Shown: positions 23,732-33,730 of the stretch, one piece after another
Numbering within the stretch: the first letter of the stretch is position 1
How the letters are laid out: the number at the start of each line of letters is the position of its first letter
DNA from: Zygnema cylindricum
Lineage: Eukaryota; Streptophyta; Zygnematophyceae; Zygnematales; Zygnemataceae
NCBI GenBank assembly: GCA_037447655.1
Contig: JBBHKE010000229.1
Coordinates: 1 to 64,000 of the forward strand
Direction of reading: 5' to 3'
Length of the DNA stretch: 64,000 nt
Made by a program: the position numbers and the translations under genes
The notes under the pieces: generated by a model
Told to the model about the DNA's origin: nothing
What the model saw: only the letters and a program-made list of their open reading frames with translations
Databases searched by the model: none

Positions 23732-24109
23732 CATATTTTTTGCCTTACCATCTTCAAATTCCCCTCCTCCATCTTCTCCTCCCCCTTTTAATTTCCCACC
23801 TGCTCCCATCACTCTTGCCAGCCAATCAACCGCCGTTCCTCTCTATCCTGTCAAAAATTCCAAGGATATTACCTCCACTCTCCCTCTTTTCCATAATGAT
23901 CCTCTTTTTGACAATCTTGCCATATTTTTTGCCTTACCATCTTCAAATTCCCCTCCTCCATCTTTTCCTCCCCCCTTTAATTTCCCACCTGCTCCCATCA
24001 CTCTTGCCAGCCAATCAACCGCCTTTCCTCTCTATCCTGTCAAAAATTCCAAGGATACTACCTCCACTCTCCCTCTTTTCCATAATGATCCTCTTTTTGA
24101 CAATCTTGC
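23732..24109 (+). repeat. 189-bp tandem duplication inside the copia A spacer
   Basis: Two units, 23732-23920 and 23921-24109, differ at only a few positions. 189 bp is exactly 63 codons, so the duplication kept the element's frame. The peptide unit is Pro/Ser-rich (FFALPSSNSPPPS, PAPITLASQSTA) and lies between the integrase and reverse transcriptase, a naturally variable linker. Confidence 0.9.
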
Positions 24110-25935
24110 CCCCACAATTTTTTCCCACTCACCTTTTCCTAGGCCTGAGCCTTTTTCTCCTCTTTGAACTTCCCCTCTTCCTGAGCCCTTTGTGTTACCT
24201 TGCCAAAACCCCTCACGCCTTAGAGTTCCCCCCACTCGGCTTATTACCTCTATAGGCCATGCCTCTCTTGCCTATGCTTACTCGGCTGAGGCCTATGCCT
24301 CTCTTATTTCAACCCATCTCTCTCTCAAAACCGCCCTAAACCGTCCTAATGCCTCCCTTTGGAAAATCGTCGCTGATGCCGAATTAAATGCCTCAATTTC
24401 CAACAAAACATGGAATCTTGTTCCCTCTCCCTAGAAAAAAGGCAATCAGCTCTAAATGGGTCTTTTGTGTAAAGCAAAAAGTGGATGGATCGGTGGACAA
24501 ATACAAAGCTCGCTTGGTGGCAAAGGGATTTTCCCGAATCAAAGGTTTAGATTTCAGTGAAACATTTGCTCCAGTTGCATGGTTGATATCTATCTTCACT
24601 TTATTTGCTTTAGCTGCTGAACATGATTTCCATGTTTATCACATACATGTTAAGAATGCTTTTTAAAATGGGATTTTATTCGAGGACATTTACAAGCATC
24701 AACCTGAGGGTTATATTTCCACTAGATCTAAACATCTGGTTTGCCATCTCACTAAAACAATTTATGGATTCAAGTAATCCCCTTGTGTATGGAACCATAC
24801 CATAGATGCCATTATGAGGAAAGAAGGATTTTCCCGAATTGATGCCGATTTTAGCATTTACTCTCTTGGCTCCGGCACCTCCTTGATCATTGTTGCCATC
24901 TTTGTCGATGATCGACTTCTTATTGGTCCACCCCTCTCTGAAATCTATATTGCCAAATCTCTCCTTCAAACCCATTTTGATATCGGTGATCTAGGTGAGC
25001 TCACTTATTATTTGGGCATTCAAGTTTCTCGTAACCGCTCTGCGCGCACCCTCTCTCTCTTGAAGACATTTATCTCTGATCTTTTGGAACGCTTTGGCAT
25101 GGCAAAGTGCTTCTCCTTTTCCACTCTTTTGGATGCCAATGCCCCTCTCCTCCCTTCCACTGACTCCCTTCTCTCCCCCTCCCTCCATGTCACTTACCGC
25201 TCGATGGTCGCGACCCTTATGTACGCCATGGAGGCCACCCGCCCTAAGATTGCCATAGCTGTCACTAAGCTCAGTCATTTCCTCTAGCGTCTTTCCTTTG
25301 ATCATCTTAGAGCAGTCAAATGAATCTTTCGCTATCTACAAGGCATTAAAAATCTTTGTCTCACGTACTTTTCTTTTGGCTCTAGTGCTCTTACAGGTTT
25401 TGTTGATTCGGATTAGGCGCAAGATGAGTTTTTTTGCCGTTCACCACTGGCTCGTGCTTCTTCTTAGGCAATGGTCTTATCTCTTGATTATGCAAAAAAC
25501 AACCTACCACGGCATGCTCCAACAGTAAGGCATAATATATGGTCGCTTCTCACGCCGCCAAGGAAATTGTTTGGCCTCGCACTCTGCTTTCCAATCTTGG
25601 ATTTCCATTTTCTGCTCCTACTCCTCTTTTTTTTTTTCGATTTCCAAGGAGCCCTTGCTTTGATCCGCAATTCTGTTCACAACAAAAGGACGAAGCACAT
25701 TGACATTCAATATTATTACTATCGGGAGCGGGTCGAAGATGGCACTCTTTAGTTTCTTTATGTCAAAATTCGCCGACCAAGTGGCCGATTATCTCACCAA
25801 GGCTCTTTATCGCCCTCACTTTGAGCAGCATCGCCTCTCCTCTAGCCTTCGTCTTCTTTCGTCTTCCTTCTCCTCTTGGTTAAATTTCCTTTATTTTCAT
25901 CTCAATCAAATTCCTAGTTTTTGCTTGAGGAGGGG

Positions 25936-26480
25936 TGTTAAGGGTCATTTAGTGTCGGTTCACTTTTTGTCACACTTGGTCCCGTCTGTACCTTTCATTA
26001 CATGTGACTTTCCACTCTTGCCGCCCTACCTAGAAGTCTTTTGGGCGACTCTCTTTTGGTCCTGTCTGTACTTATCATTACATGCGTCGGTCCAATGTTA
26101 CCGCCCTACGTACAAGTCTTTCGATACTTATCATTACATGCGTCGGTCCAATGTTACCGCCCTACGTACTAGTCTTTCGAGCAACGATCTCTCTGTTTGT
26201 CCTACGTATGTTTATTTCTCCTTAATGTGATTCTCTTTTGTATTTTGTTCTTGTCATCGTACTTTTTGTTGTTTGACTCTACGTCGTTACTTTTGGTCTT
26301 AATTACTTCTGTACATTGCCGCCCTAAAGCGAATCCTTTACACTCTAGACTATATACGTTAGAATGCCGCCCTAAAGCGAATCCTTTACACTCTAGACTA
26401 TATACGTTAGAATGTAGACTACATACAAGAGAATCTAGTCGTAACTTCAATTAGGTAAAGTCACGAACACATTAATTAGA
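25936..26480 (+). repeat. Probable 3' LTR of copia A, with two internal tandem repeats
   Basis: It starts TGTTAAGGG immediately after the purine tract ttgaggagggg, as a Ty1/copia LTR should. Inside are a 56-bp unit doubled at 26071-26182 (cttatcattacatgcgtcgg) and a 48-bp unit doubled at 26317-26412 (tgccgccctaaagcgaatcc). The right end is not certain because no second LTR is present to compare. Confidence 0.6.
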
Positions 26481-27784
26481 ATCTAGACTAGGATCCTTTT
26501 GTTACAGCGCACCATAGAGCGCTTAGACTCCACAGTAATTAGCACTATGTATTTTTTTTATAAGTGACTTTTCTCACTTAATGAAATCATCCCAAATACA
26601 AATCAATTTCTCTCTCCAATGCATTGATCTTTCTCTTGTGTATAATTTCATGGCTTCCACCAACCCACCTTCAATACCTCCCTCCCTCCCTCTGTCTCTC
26701 TCTTCCTCACTCCCTCTCTCCCTCCCACTTCCCTTGCCTCCGCCCTCCCCTCCCTCTCCCTCCCTCTCCCTCTCCCTCCCTCCATACCTCTCCTCCTCCC
26801 TCTCTCTCTCCATACCTCTCTCCCTCCAGTAAGGTGCCATGGAGGTCAAACATCCAAACTTGCCCCCTTGTTTTTTTTGTTTTTTTTTGTTTTTTTTTCG
26901 GTTTTAGCCTTTTTTTGTCGTTTTTCGGGAAATGTTGTGTCCTTCATCATTTGGTCACCGTCGGTAAAGACTCTCGAAAACTAAAAAAAAACTTTAGATT
27001 TCTCGACATTTAAAAAAAAATAAAAAATAATATATATATATAAAAAAAACGAAAGCTTTCAGCGAACAAATTCGGTGTATCTTTTCAGATTTGCTTTAAA
27101 TTCCATGAATCCACATTAAAAATATTTCAGGTTAATGAAAAATTTCATTACATGGCAAAGTACCGCTACAAGCTTGCATTCAAATATGGTTCTTTCGTTG
27201 AATAGGTAGTATTAGAAAAAAAAAATGTGAACTGACTTTGTAGTCATTCTTTATGGCGAAAGGTAATACTTAATAGTATCTGTTCTATTTTTTTTTACCT
27301 TCCATGTTTTTCCTCCTTGTCAGTTTCGCGTCCCATTTCTCTCCAATAACATCTGTTCTATTTTTTTTTACCTTCCATGTTTTTCCTCTTTGTCAGTTTC
27401 GCGTCCCATTTTTCTCCTCTCCCTCCCCCCCCCTCTCTCTCTCCCTCTCTCTCTCTCGCTCTCTCTGAAAAATTGCATTAGAGGACAAATTACTCGACCT
27501 TGACAATGTCTCTCCAATTCGTTTTTCTCTCCCATAGGTAAATGGAGCTTAATAATTCTCGGTTCAAACTGATGTGAATACATAATTTAAATATTGTATT
27601 TGTACACTGTAAATCATTACTAGTTGTTAAGAAATAATAACTATTTCTCTTTCCATTAATGACGGAGGGCATAAAAATTGGATGGAATTAGTGTTATTGA
27701 CGCTAATAGCGATTCACGATGTACCTTTCAGATGTATCGATAATGTTTGACGTTTGTAAAGACTTCATTGTACATTTCAGATTT
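26481..27784. other. Spacer with CT-rich tracts and a 72-bp duplication
   Basis: CT-rich tracts at 26668-26830 and 27415-27470. Bases about 27280-27415 hold a direct duplication of tctgttctattttttttta plus following sequence. No gene was recognised; the Ser/Leu/Pro-rich frames are simple-sequence artefacts. Confidence 0.6.
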
Positions 27785-27897
27785 CGATGTGTTAGGATAT
27801 TGGATGAATCGGCGTGTGCCAAAATCGCGCCGTTTAATGTTTTGGTTCGGTTCGATGTCCCTCGTTAGTACCTTACTTTGTGTTTGGTTCGGTACAG

Positions 27898-28536
27898 TAC
27901 ACCGCCAATCGTTATTAGCGTTATTTGTGTGCGATTTGTCAAATTTTGTACGGAGACCTATATTAGTGTAAGCATGTTTGCGACCGACATTTTTTTTTTC
28001 AAAGATCCAAATTACCATAACCAAACAATTAGAATGTATGATTTTTTACAAAATTTTCAAATTCTTAAATAGCGTACACCACAGTAATTATTTTTATACG
28101 CTAAAAAAACTTACACGCTAATAACTAGTGTTGGGTATCGGGTAGATTCATATCGCGATAATTTCGATATTCGATATATCGAATATCGATCGAGGAGGAT
28201 CCTCGATATATCGTACCGAGACCAACATAAATTATCGCGATATATATCGCAAAAATTTCGTGTCCGTACAGTCAGAGTACGGAAAACCGTACGAAAAAGT
28301 GTACGGAGAATCGTACGACAAATCGTACGAAAGTTTGAAAAAAAAAATTTAAGATTTTCATATTCGATATATCGTCGATACGATATATCGGCGATATATC
28401 GGCGATATATCGCGATAATTTGAAATTCGATATATCGAAGCGATATATCGAATATCGGGTACATGAAATTCGATATATATCGAATATCGGCAATGGGTCC
28501 TCGATACCCAACACTACTAATAACGATTGGCGGTGT
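27898..28536. mobile_element. ACACCG-type palindromic element inside the 5' LTR
   Basis: The left terminus tacaccgccaatcgttatta and right terminus ctaataacgattggcggtgt plus a are inverted copies. The equivalent element in the 3' LTR spans 33811-34349, so it was in the LTR before the last transposition. The two differ in the interior: the 3' copy has about 270 bp more on its left side, and the 5' copy has the hAT insertion. Confidence 0.7.
28126..28516. mobile_element. hAT MITE, 391 bp, with perfect 8-bp target duplication
   Basis: The terminal inverted repeats tagtgttgggtatcg and cgatacccaacacta are perfect over 15 bp. The target duplication ctaataac is at 28118-28125 and 28517-28524. The uninterrupted target is seen in the 3' LTR (acgctaataacgattgg, about 34327), which proves the insertion. 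The interior is made of palindromic cgatatatcg words (at least eight), likely subterminal binding sites. There is no coding capacity, so it depends on a transposase from elsewhere. Confidence 0.95.
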
Positions 28537-29061
28537 ACTTTCCGTACTTATTGTTTCATGTGAATCGGATGTCTATTGATTTGGTTCAATGTTGGCGAAG
28601 AGCGACGCGATTTGCGTCATCGGAAATATTTAATGTATAAGGCGAAGCAGCAGGACCTTTGTACGGCCGATCCTACATCTATGCTGCATCGATCCTGCCA
28701 CGTTTTGTTTCGGTTTACAGAGAGAGAATTTTGGAACTGGAAGGGAAGGTTAGCTCGAGTTAGCTCAGAGTTGTAGACTATGGCCGGCGCATCTTTGCGT
28801 GTACCTGGTCATCTTTAGTTGAGTGATTATGCTTAGTATTGCTTCTACTTGTATTTGTTCTTTGCTTATGTAGAGGGTATTTAGTGGGTGAGTGGTAGTG
28901 GGTTAATTAATCAGAAGGGACCAAAAGGAGTAATCTGAATTTGTATTTTGGAGGGGAAAAAGCCTCCGGTGAAATATATGACTTTTGCGGATTTCTTTGT
29001 CATCTTTGTGTTGCTTCCGCTATGGTGTATCTGCTGGTGTTTTTGTTATCTTTCTATCAAT

Positions 29062-29073
29062 TGGTATTAGAGC
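29062..29073 (+). promoter_or_regulatory. Primer-binding site of copia B (initiator tRNA-Met 3' end)
   Basis: TGGTATTAGAGC starts two bases after the 5' LTR. It differs by one base from TGGTATCAGAGC, the complement of the 3' end of plant initiator tRNA-Met, which is the usual primer for plant copia elements. Confidence 0.85.
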
Positions 29074-29722
29074 GGGATTAGAGCTCCACTTTTTGTGTCA
29101 CATTGGCGAGTGTGGCTGCGATGGGGAAAAACAAGAACAAGGCTTCCACCTTTTCGCCATCGTCATCCTTTCCTCCTTTGGAGACTATGGCTGATCAATC
29201 TGATCCTCCCAGAGAAACGGTTGAAGCTAGCTTCGGAGTTGTGGGTCCTCATCTTATGGATCCGCCGATACAAGAGAAAGGTGGAGGAGCCAGTGTCACG
29301 GAGGGACAATTAAGTTCACTTTTCAATAGACTCCTCACCCTTATGGATCAACGGTTTTCAAACCTTAATCGAAGGATCCCAAATCTGAGCTGAGGCAATC
29401 CGAATGATGGTTATCATAATGGAGGAAATCAAGATAATGCGAACAAAATGGAGAAAGCTATTGTCGATGATGACTCGGACTTGGAAAAAGTAGGTGAGCA
29501 AGAAAGTTCATATTCTATGCCGGGGAAATCAGTGATATTCAACGGCACCAACTATGCAACGTGGAAAAAATACATCAAGACCCAATTGGTGTTGCATCAC
29601 CTTTGGAAGGTGATAAATGGAGAGGAGAAGCGCCCAGATTTTGACCGAATTGCTCGAGGAAAATGGTGTTAAGATTCCTAGAATCCGGGGATAGAATGGA
29701 CGATCCCAATAAAGGGATTGAT

Positions 29723-29793
29723 AGGCCGGCCAGGTTTTGAACCTGGGACCTTTCACTTAAGCTGCAAACGCACTACCAATGTGCTACCAGCTT
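29723..29793 (-). other. tRNA-like cloverleaf in the TRIM LTR (low-coordinate copy)
   Basis: 71 bases on the minus strand. The acceptor stem AAGCTGG/CCGGCCT pairs at most positions. The D arm GCAC/GTGC with loop ATTGGTA is perfect. The anticodon arm TTTGC/GTGAA has wobble pairs and loop AGCTTAA (CTT at the anticodon position, Lys-like). The T arm CCAGG/CCTGG is perfect with loop TTCAAAA. The residue before the anticodon is not T, which argues against a working tRNA. Confidence 0.75.
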
Positions 29794-29995
29794 AGATGTT
29801 GGGTCCAATTTCATATAATTTTTAATGTGGATTTTTACCACAATTCCGGATATCGATCGCATGTTTCACCTACGTCAACACCCCCCCTCGAGAGGTAGCC
29901 GGTCATAATAGTCCATGTAAACCTGGTCCGCCAATACAATGTTAAGATTCATAGAATCGAGGGATAGAATGGACGATCCCAATAAAGGGATTAAT

Positions 29996-30066
29996 GAGCC
30001 GGCCAGGATTTGAACCTGGGACCTTTCACTTAAGTTGCGAACGCACTACCACTGTGCCACCCGCTC
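29996..30066 (-). other. tRNA-like cloverleaf in the TRIM LTR (high-coordinate copy)
   Basis: 71 bases on the minus strand. The acceptor stem GAGCGGG/CCGGCTC pairs at 6 of 7 positions. The D arm GCAC-AGTGGTA-GTGC and the T arm CCAGG-TTCAAAT-CCTGG are perfect. The anticodon arm is TTCGC-AACTTAA-GTGAA. The A box TGGCACAGTGGTAGTG and B box GGTTCAAATCC match the Pol III consensus. Position 33 is A rather than T. Confidence 0.8.
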
Positions 30067-31547
30067 AGATGTTACGCTGGTGGGTCCGATTTTATATATG
30101 TTTTAATGTGGATTTTTACCACAATTCCGGATATCGATCGCACTTTTCACGTACATCAACAAATGGAAACGAAAAGACTAGGCAGCTATCGTCGGGCTCA
30201 TGCAATCCTGCACCCCCACTATTCATGAACATTTCCTCACTCACGGGACAGCCCATGAGTGCTGGAAGGCTCTCGAGAATCAATTTGAAAAAGGTGGCCA
30301 AAGTAAAAGGCAATATATTTTCGGAGATTTCATGCAATTTAAGTTTAGACAAAATGAGTCCGTAGATGACGCAGTAAAGAGGTATAATATCATTATAGAA
30401 AATCTGCTCAAAAATGGTAGGATAATTATGGACGAAGATAAGGTCACAGGACTCTTGAATGCCTTACCAGAAAAATTACTCCATCTGAAACAAATCTTAA
30501 GTGTAAGAGATAATTGCACATTCGAATATGCAGTCAATTTTTCTGAAAAATGCAGAGGATGAAGATAGTGTTAAAAGAGAATTCGATAGTAGAGGAACAT
30601 TAAATATAACCTTACCCAATGTCACAGATATTAATTATCTCCGTGGCAAAGGGGGTGGTAGAGGTAGACAATTCAAAGGGAATTATGAAAGTAAGAATTT
30701 TGCGGATGAGAATGGCGGCTATAAGGATCAGAAATCTCATTTTGAAAAAATTACCTGTTACCGCTGCAACAAGCTTGGTCACGTCTCAGCTGCCTGCCAA
30801 ATAAGAACAAACAATGCTATTATTGTGGCAAGTGGGGGCACACCAGCACACATTGCTTTTCTAAGAACGATGACGGTGGATTGCTTTTCTAAGAACGACG
30901 ACGGTGGAGGTCACAGTGGCAGGTATGGTGGTCGTGGCGGCGACCGAAATGGTGGACGAGGTGGTGGTCGCTTCAACGGTCATGGACATTTCTTTTGACT
31001 CTGGAAATTTTGAAGGCGGCTGAGGAGGACAAGTGTTCTCTTGTCAGAACCTGCTCCTCTCATAGCCTATTCCCACCGGAGCATTTGATTTTCCGAAAAC
31101 TCATCGGAAAATGTACACGCTTCGACGTCATCAAACATAGGCGCGGAAACAAACCTGCAGTATTGAATGTTCGAAAGACAACGACGGTGGTTCAAAGTCC
31201 TGCAGTGTTTTCGCGAGTACAATGAACTAGTCGTACGGATGTTGTTTTGGCTACGTCAGCTTTTCGGCGAAATACGCGACTTTAACCCGACTTCAATATC
31301 CAGCAATATTTTGAGGAAGCTCGTTTGTACGATTTTCATAGAAAGCCGTACATTATTCCAATGTCCGTCTGTTGCGGAAGTGATTTTTTTTCCGGTGGAA
31401 TAGGCCATGAATGAAAGGATCGCCGTTCGAAAAATATAAATAAAGTTTCGCACGTACAAAGGATTTTAAGAGTTTCATATTATTATCTAATTCGGAAAAT
31501 CATCGGAATGGGAAATGCTCCGGTGGGAATAGGATATCAAAGATACA

Positions 31548-31985
31548 TTGTCGATTGTGGATTCGCCTACGTCATCTTTTTACGATCGAGTATCTGAACG
31601 AGATTGGATAATTGATTCGGGTGCGTCATACCACGTGTCTACCGACGTCACCTTATTTGACGACTTGATTAAACTGACGGCGCCTAAAATTATAACGATT
31701 GTAAACGGCCAATTTGTTAACGTGGACCATATTGGCAATGTACGGCTAAATTTACCTGTTTGGAGATCCAACGGCTCAAAGTTCTTCATTGAATTAAGGT
31801 TAACAAACGTTTTGTATTTGCCGACCGGTTCTGTAAATCTACTGTCTGTACCGCAGCTTCAAATCATCGGCTGCAGCGTACTTTTACATTGTGACGGATC
31901 CATCCAGATCGTACGAGAAGATGGCGCAGTGGTTGGAGAAGGATTTGTGACGGACTCCATGTACAACAAACTGTGTTGGAAATGA
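31548..31985 (+). pseudogene. Aspartic protease and start of the pre-integrase region of copia B
   Basis: The frame contains the catalytic motif WIIDSGASYHVS (about 31604-31640), then the family's protease core NVLYLPTGSVNLLSVPQLQ at about 31803-31860. It ends VTDSMYNKLCWK, the point where the pre-integrase domain should begin. A stop follows and no downstream pol domain is seen. Protease would cleave Gag-Pol inside the particle. The 31000-31547 spacer before it is not alignable by eye. Confidence 0.8.
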
Positions 31986-32639
31986 CTGAAGTCTGACATT
32001 TCTACGGACGAATCTGTAAAGTATATTGGAGAGGAATTTTTAGGATGTCATTTCACCTTTGCGACGGAGGAGATTGACTTCCTTGCTTAAAAATGATGAC
32101 GTAAAAAAAAATGTGGCTGATGGCTATCAGTCGTATAGTGAAGAAAAGGGTCAAGAGGGGATGGACGTCAAAAAGGCATTCTCTAATTTGAAGTTGAAGT
32201 AAAATCTTGAAGGGAACAGCGAAGAGAGGCGAAAGAAGAATAGATAAGGAAGAAATTAATTTCGTGCGTGCTTTCAATTTCGTATGCACACACGTTGATT
32301 AATGTTTATGGAAGTTATTCGTATGAAGAGGAGAATGTGACGTCACGAAGTGGAATCTCGGTTGTGAAAGTTTGAGAGGAATGTGCAAGACTATTCGATT
32401 GCTATAGTAAATGCCGATTATTGATGTTTGCAGTTTACTGGAGTGGCGACTGAAACTGTTTAACGGTTCAGTGCTTGGTACAGTGTCTGTACCGTGATTA
32501 AGAGGGGGCGGTCGGTAATGGAGTTTATTACGCCATTTGTCGCTTTTCATTATGACGGGGTTTGGCGCATATTTTGAGAAGCGGTTGTGTGGACGATGTT
32601 GATGGGATTTCGAAGTATTTTAAGTTGTCTTCTATGTTA

Positions 32640-33595
32640 GGGTACGTCCTCATGTGTTAAAGTATCGACTTTAATCTGTCGATTTCGCACAAAACGTTGG
32701 TCCGTACGAGAAAAAGTTTAGACGTACAAAAAAATCAATTCTTTAAAAGTACAGCAAACGTTAAGTCTATACTTTGAATGTACGTCATATTTGTCGTCAT
32801 CTTAACAAATTTTGGCGTTTTCCTTTTTTCGATTCTCGGGCAAGAGATTCCAGCCCGTCAAAAAACTTCATCAAAAATCACCTCGCGAGGTGATTTTAGG
32901 GAAAGTACCGCCCAAAACAACGAATGCAAAACGGCCCACGCATGCGACACACGAGCGGGAAAATTTTAGGACGACTCGCTATTTTTCTCCCTGCCCGTCA
33001 CCCGCATGTATGGAAAATAAGAGGATGTACGGAAAAAAGCTGAAGGGGTCGCGGACCTCCACTTTCATTCATGGGTCTTTGGTAGAATTTTGCGTTGTTG
33101 TCGCCTCTCCCCTCTCCCTCTCACACTATCACTTTTATCTCACACTTTTTTGAATGAGGCACGACAAAACTGGTATAAAATTAAAGATATTTGAAAAATA
33201 ACTATTTTGGCTATCTTTCATGTATATTTTTATGGCAAGTAGAGCGAAAAAAGTAGAGAAAACGAAATTGGGTATCCATGGTCGAAAGTCCTTGAATCTG
33301 TGACGTCGACGTTGTCACAAGTGAGCGTGACGTCACGATGTTACAAAACCCTAAACATATGCCATGTCACAAAATTACAAAAATCTAGACGTCTACAACC
33401 GTCGTTGTTTTTGTTGGCGTCACTAATTTCGTAGTCGTCGTCAACCGTCACAAAGTTGTACCTACGTCTACAACCGTCACATTTCAAAGTTTCGATTTCA
33501 TTTTCGCACATTGGGACGCTCTTCAAAGTAGTATGGAACACTTCACTACAGTCCAAAATACTTTTTCAAAGTATCGCTTACATGGGGACGTACCC
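32640..33595. mobile_element. PIF/Harbinger-like non-autonomous element (956 bp) inside copia B
   Basis: The termini gggtacgtcctcatgtg and, inverted, gggtacgtccccatgta form a terminal inverted repeat that extends to a shared 'gtatcg/gatactt' block. The flanking trinucleotide is TTA on both sides (32637-32639, 33596-33598), the usual PIF/Harbinger target duplication. Its interior has a short inverted repeat (tcacctcgcgaggtga, at about 32878-32893) and no transposase. Confidence 0.75.
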
Positions 33596-33717
33596 TTAGT
33601 TGATTGTTTCGATATGTTGTGTCGTGCTGCTATGTTTAGTGCGTACTGTCTCATTGGTCTAGCGCACGTATGAATTCGGGATTTTTTGGTCTCAGTTGTG
33701 GTTTGACGATTCTCCCA

Positions 33718-33730
33718 ATATGAGGGGGAT
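33718..33730 (+). promoter_or_regulatory. Polypurine tract of copia B
   Basis: The run atatgagggggat lies immediately before the TGTTAG start of the 3' LTR, where plus-strand DNA synthesis would be primed. Confidence 0.75.

Larger units (their letters stand above)
21390..26480 (+). pseudogene. Decayed Ty1/copia retrotransposon (copy A)
   Basis: The order of copia domains is clear despite many stops and shifts. A damaged zinc knuckle lies at about 21836 (CAPNKTKGHAVEEC, second Cys replaced). The aspartic protease follows at about 22290 (WLIDSGASHYV). The pre-integrase motif is at about 22690 (WHLRYGHL), and the integrase core is at about 22880-23190 (TDVCGPM, LQSDNGGEF, TPQQNGILERYNR). A Pro/Ser-rich spacer follows. 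The reverse transcriptase runs 24450-25100 (KWVFCVKQKVDGSVDKYKAR, VDDRLLIG). Weak RNase H traces lie at 25200-25830 (KRTKHIDIQYYY, VADYLTK). The 3' LTR begins about 25936 after a purine tract. No matching 5' LTR is visible. It is long dead. Confidence 0.85.
27790..29059 (+). repeat. 5' LTR of copia B (contains nested MITE and hAT element)
   Basis: It starts TGTTAGGATATTGGATGAAT and ends tttctatca. It matches the 3' LTR closely outside the insertions. The first about 80 bases and everything from about 27950 onward (cctatattag, then 28517-29059) align with 33731-34873. The 1270 bp include a 391-bp hAT element plus its 8-bp duplication. Frames of 66 codons repeated in both LTRs (28576 and 34388) are LTR sequence, not genes. 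Confidence 0.9.
29667..30161 (-). mobile_element. TRIM (miniature LTR element), 495 bp, with a tRNA-like cloverleaf in each LTR
   Basis: The LTRs are 29667-29880 (214 bp) and 29940-30161 (222 bp), with TGTT/AACA termini. Only 59 bp lies between them. The target duplication AATGG is at 29662-29666 and 30162-30166, within copia B gag. On the minus strand the internal part ends in the purine tract gaggggggg directly before the 3' LTR, and a TGG-starting candidate primer site (TGGCGGACCAGG) lies 6 bases after the 5' LTR, so the element reads minus. It has no ORF. Each LTR holds a complete tRNA-shaped sequence with Pol III boxes. Confidence 0.85.
29120..30998 (+). pseudogene. Broken gag of copia B, two zinc knuckles
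   Basis: Gag starts after an N-terminal region rich in Ser/Glu (ATG at about 29103). It shows the family motif SVIFNGTNYATWKKYIKTQL at 29529-29590, then is cut by the TRIM at 29667-30161. After the insertion the frame resumes (IHEHFLTHGTAHECWKALE, FKFRQNESVDDAVKRYNII, LLNALPEKL), with a frameshift near 30555. Two CCHC knuckles are visible: CYRCNKLGHVSAAC at about 30757 and, in the +1 frame, CYYCGKWGHTSTHC at about 30810. A Gly/Arg-rich tail ends at 30998. Gag normally packages the element RNA into virus-like particles in the cytoplasm. This copy is disrupted. Confidence 0.85.

Noticed and set aside
28576-28776. 66-codon frame identical in both LTRs of copia B (also 34388-34588)
   Set aside because: The repeat is the LTR itself. 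No domain, and LTR identity explains the conservation.
29669-30160. Two tandem tRNA-derived SINEs in opposite orientation to gag
   Set aside because: The TGTT/AACA ends, 59-bp interior with a purine tract and a single outer AATGG duplication fit one TRIM with two LTRs better than two SINEs.
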